Below, in pieces: positions 60,401 to 64,000 of a stretch of DNA of 64,000 bases. A model generated the notes under the pieces. The model saw only the letters and a program-made list of their open reading frames with translations. It was not told the DNA's origin and did not search any database. Within the stretch, counting starts at the first letter, position 1. Every line of letters begins with the position of its first letter. Made by a program: the position numbers and the translations under genes. The stretch spans positions 3,454,001 to 3,518,000 of the forward strand of contig NZ_JRKM01000001.1 of the NCBI RefSeq assembly GCF_000768065.1, written 5' to 3'. This DNA comes from Aquabacterium sp. NJ1 (GTDB lineage: Bacteria; Pseudomonadota; Gammaproteobacteria; Burkholderiales; Burkholderiaceae_C).

Positions 60401-60766
60401 ATGGATGGCCAGCTGGAAGATGGCATCGCGCTGATGACGCAGGGCCTGGAGGCTTTCCAGGCCACGGGCGCCGGCATCGTGCTGCCGTTTTTCCTGGCGC
60501 AGATGGCCGAGGTGCTGGGCCAGGTCGGGCGCCATGATGAGGCGCTGGCCTGCCTGGATCAGGCCTGGGTGCAGACCGAGCGTGGCGGTGAACGCTGGCA
60601 CGAGGCCGAACTGCACCGCATCCGCGGGCACCTGCTGCAGCATGCGCCCCAGCCTGATATGGCACAGGCCACGGCCTGCTACCAGCAGGCCATCGAGGTG
60701 GCGCAGCAGCAGGGGGCGGTCGTCTGGTTGCAGCGCGCCCAGCAGGCCTTGAACAGCCTGCCCTGA
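57473..60766 (+). CDS. SAM domain, class III nucleotide cyclase, AAA-ATPase and TPR protein
   Basis: 1097 residues. A SAM domain (about 11-68: MTDWLTAIGLSRLEPVLRDN, LEKLGVSMGDRKRF), a Gly/Pro/Leu repeat linker, then a class III cyclase homology domain (about 105-250: IMFCDLVDATAL with first metal Asp, YLGDGLLVYFGYPQ with second, LALGDTPNIAARLQ with Asn/Arg transition-state residues). After that an AAA/STAND ATPase (Walker A SGEPGIGKSRM near 330; Walker B LLLFEDAHWAD near 458) and TPR-like helices. Probably an ATP- or GTP-dependent cAMP/cGMP producer or sensor. Close downstream of a winged-helix AAA protein. Confidence 0.88.
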   Translation: MPQQSGQVASMTDWLTAIGLSRLEPVLRDNGIAEDVLTSLTESDLEKLGVSMGDRKRFMRAVGELLARGAPLDGAGTSGALGAHGPLGPLGPSEAPPLHTELRQLTIMFCDLVDATALCARLTPEQWRQVVLAYQQAAVEVISRCGGSVAQYLGDGLLVYFGYPQAQEDAAPRAVHAGLDLVSKIASLELLIDGREQVRLQVRIGIDTGRVVIGDIGAGPRREQLALGDTPNIAARLQALARANTVLISDQTRRLTGGSFTYEDQGVHALKGVTEPRQVWRVTGLSDSASRFDASSGEHLSPLVGRVQELSLLTDRWQAVLQGQGQVVVLSGEPGIGKSRMLKELGDRLGNAGLHALQLQCAPHKTDSAFHPFVDALERLLRFKPDTPAVVKLDRIDALIRPGTEQARQQAALLAALLSVPSDGRHNLPITSAHQREQDIVEVLLGWLEGRATAEPALLLFEDAHWADPASVAALNKLVERVRHLPVLLVVTHRPEFTPAFDRQAHVTALKVPGLRRAEVAALVSRLMGDKPLPQALADQIENRTDGVPLFVEELTKSVLEQAGHASALQADGSLPATLRDSLMARLDRHAQAKEVAQIGAVIGRAFSRDLLAALFPQDAQQLEEGVEALLRSGLATRQESEQGEVYVFKHALVQDTAYDSLLKTRREALHSTVLQVLESRYPETVRHEPALLARHAVAAGRHRMAIPYWKKASEQALNRLALHEAVAHLQAGLHATQALPLDPDRDQIELQLHASLGTVHMLGKGWAAPEVEQAYKRANELASAADKIDEAIWPLWGVCVYHQVRGEIRQAQAIGRRMATVAMQSNSRLAWLVNNMMQSQLMFYSGQLPQVAALCEQVEHGFHDPHDRGLIALYSTDLKLVSMVHGLHAQWIMGQVDDVDAVYGLIEQRAIELNHPYSLAWARTWGVMVYLHAGELDRLLPRLQAGWHMADEHGFAYVSAMARFAMGWCRTQLAQMDGQLEDGIALMTQGLEAFQATGAGIVLPFFLAQMAEVLGQVGRHDEALACLDQAWVQTERGGERWHEAELHRIRGHLLQHAPQPDMAQATACYQQAIEVAQQQGAVVWLQRAQQALNSLP

Positions 60767-60795
60767 GCGGGTTGGCGCCTTGAGGGCCTGGCAGA

Positions 60796-61998
60796 TCAGG
60801 CTGCCGCGAAGATCTCCGCCATATTGGCCGGGTCGAAGAACTCGGCTGGCGTCACCGTCTGGCCGAACAGCCCGTAGTAGCGGTCGATCTGCTTCTGGTT
60901 GCCGGCCAGGGCCATGAACAGCTTGATGATGTCTTCGGTAGGGGGCGCCAGCTTCGCCATCTCTTGCGCGAAGCCCAGCAGCGGCACAGCGATGGCATCA
61001 CGACGGGCCTGGTAGTCGGCCAGTGCGGCGTCCACGCCTTGCGGTGTGCTCAACCCCTGGTGGATCAAGGTCGACGCCAGCTCCGCGTCCCGCAGGGCAT
61101 TGGTGATGCCGGCTGCGGTGATCGGGTCCATGGTGACGCCAGCGTCACCCACCAGGCACCAGCCGGGGCCGGCGGCCTGGCGGCAGAAGGTGCCAATGGC
61201 GCCACCGAGCCATTCATCGTCGCGCTGGCCGGCTTTGACGCGGGCAGCCAGGCCGGGCGTGAGGGTGCTGAGTTCCTGCAGGAAATGCGCCTCCATGTCC
61301 TGGCGGGCAGGGCGGGGCGCGTTACCCGGCTGGATCACCCCGATCACCGTGCGGCCATCGTTGGTTTCCCAGGCGTAGATCATGCGTTCGGGGCGGGAGT
61401 AGAACTCCACGCCATCGAGCTCGACCCCGGTGAAGTAGGAATAGAGGTTGAACGAGCCGGCCTCCTTGGGCGATTCGTTGTAGACCTCGGCGCCCACCGC
61501 GCGGGCCACCCGCGAGTGCGTGCCGTCGGCACCCACCACCACCTTGGCGTGGGCCGTGAAGCCGCTGCCATCGGCCAGCCGGCCGCGGATGCCGGTCACG
61601 CGTTCACCTTCGCGGATCACGTCTTCGAAGGTCACGCCCTGGCGCAACTCGGCGCCGGCTTCCAGCGCGGCGTCCAGCAGCACCTTGTCCAGCGCCAGGC
61701 GGCGTGGCGCCAGTGCGGCTTCGGCTTGTGTACCTGGGGGGGTGCCGCGCAGCACCAGTTCGCCCATGTCAAGCGAAAAACCGGTCAGCAAGGGGCAGTT
61801 GGTGGCCACCACGGCGTCCAGCAAGCCCCACTTCTGCAGCTGGTCCACACCCGCATGCCAGATCAGGTGGGTGGACAGGCGGACGTCACTGGGCAATTGC
61901 GCCTGGTCCACGATCAGCACCTTGTGGCCCTGGCGGGCCAGCAGCAGGGCGGTGGCGGCACCAGCACAACGGCCGCCTACGACGATGACGTCATACAT
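60796..61998 (-). CDS. FAD-dependent oxidoreductase (geranylgeranyl reductase/hydroxylase-like)
   Basis: 400 residues. The N terminus has the Rossmann motif VIVVGGRCAGAATALLLARQG. In the middle, ADGTHSRVARAVGA is the DG fingerprint. GWCLVGDAGVTMDPITAAGITNALRDAELAS is the GD motif of PHBH-type and geranylgeranyl reductase-type flavoproteins. The substrate is unknown. It is convergent with the cyclase gene and the only gene of this type here. Upstream a gap of 219 nt contains nothing I could identify. Confidence 0.83.
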   Translation of the reverse strand: MYDVIVVGGRCAGAATALLLARQGHKVLIVDQAQLPSDVRLSTHLIWHAGVDQLQKWGLLDAVVATNCPLLTGFSLDMGELVLRGTPPGTQAEAALAPRRLALDKVLLDAALEAGAELRQGVTFEDVIREGERVTGIRGRLADGSGFTAHAKVVVGADGTHSRVARAVGAEVYNESPKEAGSFNLYSYFTGVELDGVEFYSRPERMIYAWETNDGRTVIGVIQPGNAPRPARQDMEAHFLQELSTLTPGLAARVKAGQRDDEWLGGAIGTFCRQAAGPGWCLVGDAGVTMDPITAAGITNALRDAELASTLIHQGLSTPQGVDAALADYQARRDAIAVPLLGFAQEMAKLAPPTEDIIKLFMALAGNQKQIDRYYGLFGQTVTPAEFFDPANMAEIFAAA

Positions 61999-62217
61999 GT
62001 TTTGGGCTTTCAGGTTTTTTTAGTGTTTGTCACAGGTCGCATTTCGCGCAATTGCACGGCATGCGGCGCCCCTGTGTCAAGCGGCGGGGCATGCTTTTTG
62101 ACGACAAGTGCGTGTCGACGATCCGGGGTGGGGGTTTTCGGCAACTTCGCACAGCGCGGTGTTTGATGTGCTTCAAGTTCCCTGCTTTTCCACCGATCAC
62201 GGTCCCATGGAGGGTTT

Positions 62218-62517
62218 ATGAACACCATCTCATCCATTGCTTTATCGGGTGTGCATGCGGCTTCAACCCGTATGGACGTGGCGGCGCACAACATCGCCAA
62301 TGCGCAGACGCCGGGCTTCCAGCGCCAGGTCGTGCACCAGCAGAGTCAGGAAACGGAGGGCGTCATGACCACCGTGGGCAAGAGCGACGAGGTCGGGCCC
62401 GACCTGGCTGCCGACCTGGTCGCGCAGATGGAAGCCAGCTACAGCTACAAGGCCAACCTGCGCACCATCCAGACCCAGGAGCAGATGGTCGGCAGCATCC
62501 TGGACATCAAGGCCTGA
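62218..62517 (+). CDS. Mini flagellar-basal-body-rod-like protein
   Basis: 99 residues. The N terminus has SSIALSGVHAASTRMDVAAHNIANAQTPGFQRQ, the rod/hook N-terminal signature (LsG..aas.rld..a.NiANa.TpGfkr). The C terminus, AQMEASYSYKANLRTIQTQEQMVGSILDIKA, matches the terminal helix of FlgC/FlgE-type proteins. At 99 residues it is shorter than FlgC (about 135) and has almost no middle domain. No other flagellar gene is in the window. GGAGGG is an excellent ribosome site. Possibly a stand-alone accessory rod/hook component. Confidence 0.8.
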   Translation: MNTISSIALSGVHAASTRMDVAAHNIANAQTPGFQRQVVHQQSQETEGVMTTVGKSDEVGPDLAADLVAQMEASYSYKANLRTIQTQEQMVGSILDIKA

Positions 62518-62519
62518 GC

Positions 62520-62535
62520 GGCCGCACAAGCGGCC
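62520..62535 (+). terminator. Weak hairpin after the mini rod gene
   Basis: GGCCGC-ACAA-GCGGCC, a 6-bp stem 2 nt after the stop codon, without a T run. It may act as a weak terminator between the rod-like gene and dinB. Confidence 0.35.
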
Positions 62536-62583
62536 TCGGCCGGGCTTTGGCCTGCAGCGGGCCCGTCAAGTCGGTCCAGAATC

Positions 62584-63807
62584 ATGTCTGGACTGATTTG
62601 TGATTCCCTTGTGCCTTCTCGCCGCCTCATCGTCCACCTCGACATGGACGCTTTCTACGCGTCCGTCGAGTTGTTGCGCTATCCGGAATTGAAAGGCCAG
62701 GCTGTGGTCATCGGCGGTGGCCGGCGGCACCAACCCGAGTTGCAAGCTGACGGCAGCTGGCGGTTTGCCCGCCTGCGCGACTATGCTGGCCGGGGCGTGA
62801 TCACCACCGCCACCTACCCGGCACGGGCACTGGGTGTGCACTCCGGCATGGGCCTGATGAAAGCCGCCGCACTGGCGCCCGATGCCGTGCTGCTGCCGGT
62901 GGATTTTGACCAGTACCGCGCCTACTCACGGCGCTTCAAGGCCGCGGTGGCCCAGGTGGCACCCGTCATCGAAGATCGGGGCATCGACGAAATCTACATC
63001 GATCTCAGCGAGGTGCCCGGCGCGCAAGAAGCCCATGGCGACGATGAGCTGGGGGGTGTGCGCGAACTGGGGCGCCAGCTCAAGCAAGCGGTGTTCGAGG
63101 CCACGGGCCTGAGCTGTTCGGTCGGGGTGACACCCAACAAACTGCTGTCCAAGCTGTGCTCTGATCTGGAGAAGCCCGATGGGCTCACCGTGCTGACCAT
63201 GGCCGATATCCCCTCGCGCATCTGGCCCTTGCCGGCCAGCCGCATCAACGGGATTGGCCCCAAGGCGAGTGCGCGGCTGAAGGCGCATGGCATCGACACC
63301 ATCGGGCAGCTCGCGGGCACGGACCCGAACTGGCTGATGCAGGAGTTCGGCAGCCACTATGGTGCCTGGCTGCACCAGGCCGCCCATGGGCAGGATGACC
63401 GGCCCGTGGTGACCTGGCGTGAGCCCAAGTCGCTCAGCCGCGAGACCACTTTCGAGCGGGACCTGCACCCGCGCGATGACCGCGAAGCCTTGAGCCCCAT
63501 CTTCACGCGCCTGTGTGAACAGGTGGCGCAGGATCTCGCGCGCAAGGACTATGTGGGCCGCACGGTGGGCGTCAAGCTGCGTTACGACGACTTCAAGATC
63601 GTGACGCGCAGCCTGACCATGCCCACGCCGACCCGTGATGCCGGCATCATCCGCCAATGGGCCGGGCGCTGCCTGAAGACCGTGCCGCTGGACCGGCGCC
63701 TGCGGCTGCTGGGCGTGAAGATGGAGTCCTTGAGCAAGGGCGACGAAGCGGCCAGTGTGCAGGAGCCAGCCGTGCCTTATTCATTGCCTTTGTTCGAGGA
63801 GCTGTGA
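62584..63807 (+). CDS. dinB: Y-family DNA polymerase IV
   Basis: 407 residues. Motifs: VHLDMDAFYASVE with the catalytic Asp pair, VITTATYPARALGVHSGM, RGIDEIYIDLSEV with the second acidic site, SCSVGVTPNKLLSKLCSDLEKP, INGIGPKASARLKAHGI (HhH), and a C-terminal SLPLFEEL, fitting the beta-clamp binding motif. Error-prone translesion polymerase. No LexA box with CTG-N10-CAG is visible between 62518 and 62583, so it may not be directly SOS-controlled from here. Confidence 0.93.
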   Translation: MSGLICDSLVPSRRLIVHLDMDAFYASVELLRYPELKGQAVVIGGGRRHQPELQADGSWRFARLRDYAGRGVITTATYPARALGVHSGMGLMKAAALAPDAVLLPVDFDQYRAYSRRFKAAVAQVAPVIEDRGIDEIYIDLSEVPGAQEAHGDDELGGVRELGRQLKQAVFEATGLSCSVGVTPNKLLSKLCSDLEKPDGLTVLTMADIPSRIWPLPASRINGIGPKASARLKAHGIDTIGQLAGTDPNWLMQEFGSHYGAWLHQAAHGQDDRPVVTWREPKSLSRETTFERDLHPRDDREALSPIFTRLCEQVAQDLARKDYVGRTVGVKLRYDDFKIVTRSLTMPTPTRDAGIIRQWAGRCLKTVPLDRRLRLLGVKMESLSKGDEAASVQEPAVPYSLPLFEEL

Positions 63808-63812
63808 GCAGT

Positions 63813-64000
63813 ATGCCGTCCGAGCCTTTGCCTTCTTGCCAGGCCCAGCTCCAGCCCTCCGGCTTGAGCTTCACGGTGCAGCCGGGCCAGTCCCTGCTGG
63901 AAGCGGCGCTGGCATCGGGCATCTTCATGGCGCGTTCGTGCCGCAATGGCACTTGCCGTGCCTGCATGTGCCGGCTCGCTTCAGGGCAGGTGCGTTACCG
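63813..64000 (+). CDS. 2Fe-2S ferredoxin-type protein (3'-partial)
   Basis: Starts at ATG 63813, 5 nt after dinB, and runs off the window. The visible 62 residues contain LSFTVQPGQSLLEAALASGIF and CRNGTCRACMC, matching the C-x4-C-x2-C part of the plant-type 2Fe-2S cluster. It could be a ferredoxin or the N domain of a ferredoxin reductase or oxygenase reductase; the remaining sequence is needed to tell. Confidence 0.8.
   Translation, partial: MPSEPLPSCQAQLQPSGLSFTVQPGQSLLEAALASGIFMARSCRNGTCRACMCRLASGQVRY

Noticed and set aside
62518-62583. LexA box in front of dinB
   Set aside because: No CTG-N10-CAG palindrome is present in the gap, although dinB is often SOS-controlled.
1-64000. CRISPR arrays, tRNA or rRNA genes, insertion sequences, integrases
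   Set aside because: No regular spacer-repeat pattern, cloverleaf-like sequence, transposase motif or integrase was noticed. A computed search would be needed to exclude short ones.

Overview
The window is GC-rich, densely coded DNA with short intergenic gaps, 4-nt ATGA/GTGA overlaps and mostly single-gene or short-operon organisation. The gene set (bo3 quinol oxidase with a SURF1 protein and a RegB/RegA-type redox pair, two PEP-CTERM proteins, many PAS/HAMP chemoreceptors, an SHP-DHC-cytochrome b operon, a PutA without a ribbon-helix-helix domain, IorAB-type molybdenum hydroxylase) suggests a free-living aerobic betaproteobacterium of the order Burkholderiales, near the Aquabacterium/Leptothrix/Rubrivivax group. 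This placement is inferred from protein families only. I saw no rRNA, tRNA, CRISPR array, insertion sequence, integrase or prophage.

Layout. 1-5592: end of the cyo operon (cyoB partial, cyoC, cyoD), SURF1, RegB-like kinase, RegA-like regulator; a triple-hairpin repeat lies between cyoC and cyoD. 5615-13305: small secreted protein, soluble chemoreceptor with three tandem PAS repeats plus cheR, a methyltransferase, a second PAS chemoreceptor, a VF530-type protein. 13333-18455: hydrolase, GNAT, MFS transporter, AidB-type dehydrogenase with a divergent TetR. 18456-21417: PEP-CTERM protein with a possible sigma-54 promoter, a CAT-fold acetyltransferase, an MmcB-like nuclease behind a perfect LexA-type box, and NnrU. 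21507-24651: trypsin-like protease, FHA membrane protein and phytochelatin-synthase-like protein as one overlapping unit. 24712-28409 (minus strand): SHP, diheme cytochrome c, cytochrome b and a QseBC-type two-component pair. 28609-37712: second PEP-CTERM protein, catalase, CLC-F-like antiporter, thiolase and enoyl-CoA hydratase, a PA2779/PA2778 pair, an orphan WYL-like membrane protein, a FAH-family hydratase. 37734-46335 (minus strand): polysaccharide deacetylase, DUF4015 glycosidase, an AmiE-NamZ fusion, PutA. 46479-50447: TetR, iorAB and a MocA-like nucleotidyltransferase. 50614-64000: DUF748/AsmA-like giant protein, two large AAA-TPR signalling proteins (one winged-helix, one SAM plus class III cyclase), FAD oxidoreductase, a mini flagellar-rod-like protein, DNA polymerase IV and the start of a 2Fe-2S ferredoxin.

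The strongest leads for something little described are the LexA-box-controlled winged-helix/MmcB-like protein (19904-20806), the protease-FHA-phytochelatin-synthase-like unit, the AmiE-NamZ fusion inside a wall/polysaccharide cluster, the PA2779/PA2778 pair, and the two adjacent AAA-TPR regulators. Starts moved inward from the longest open frame are stated in each entry. All functional calls are from reading the sequence and known family motifs; no database search was run.
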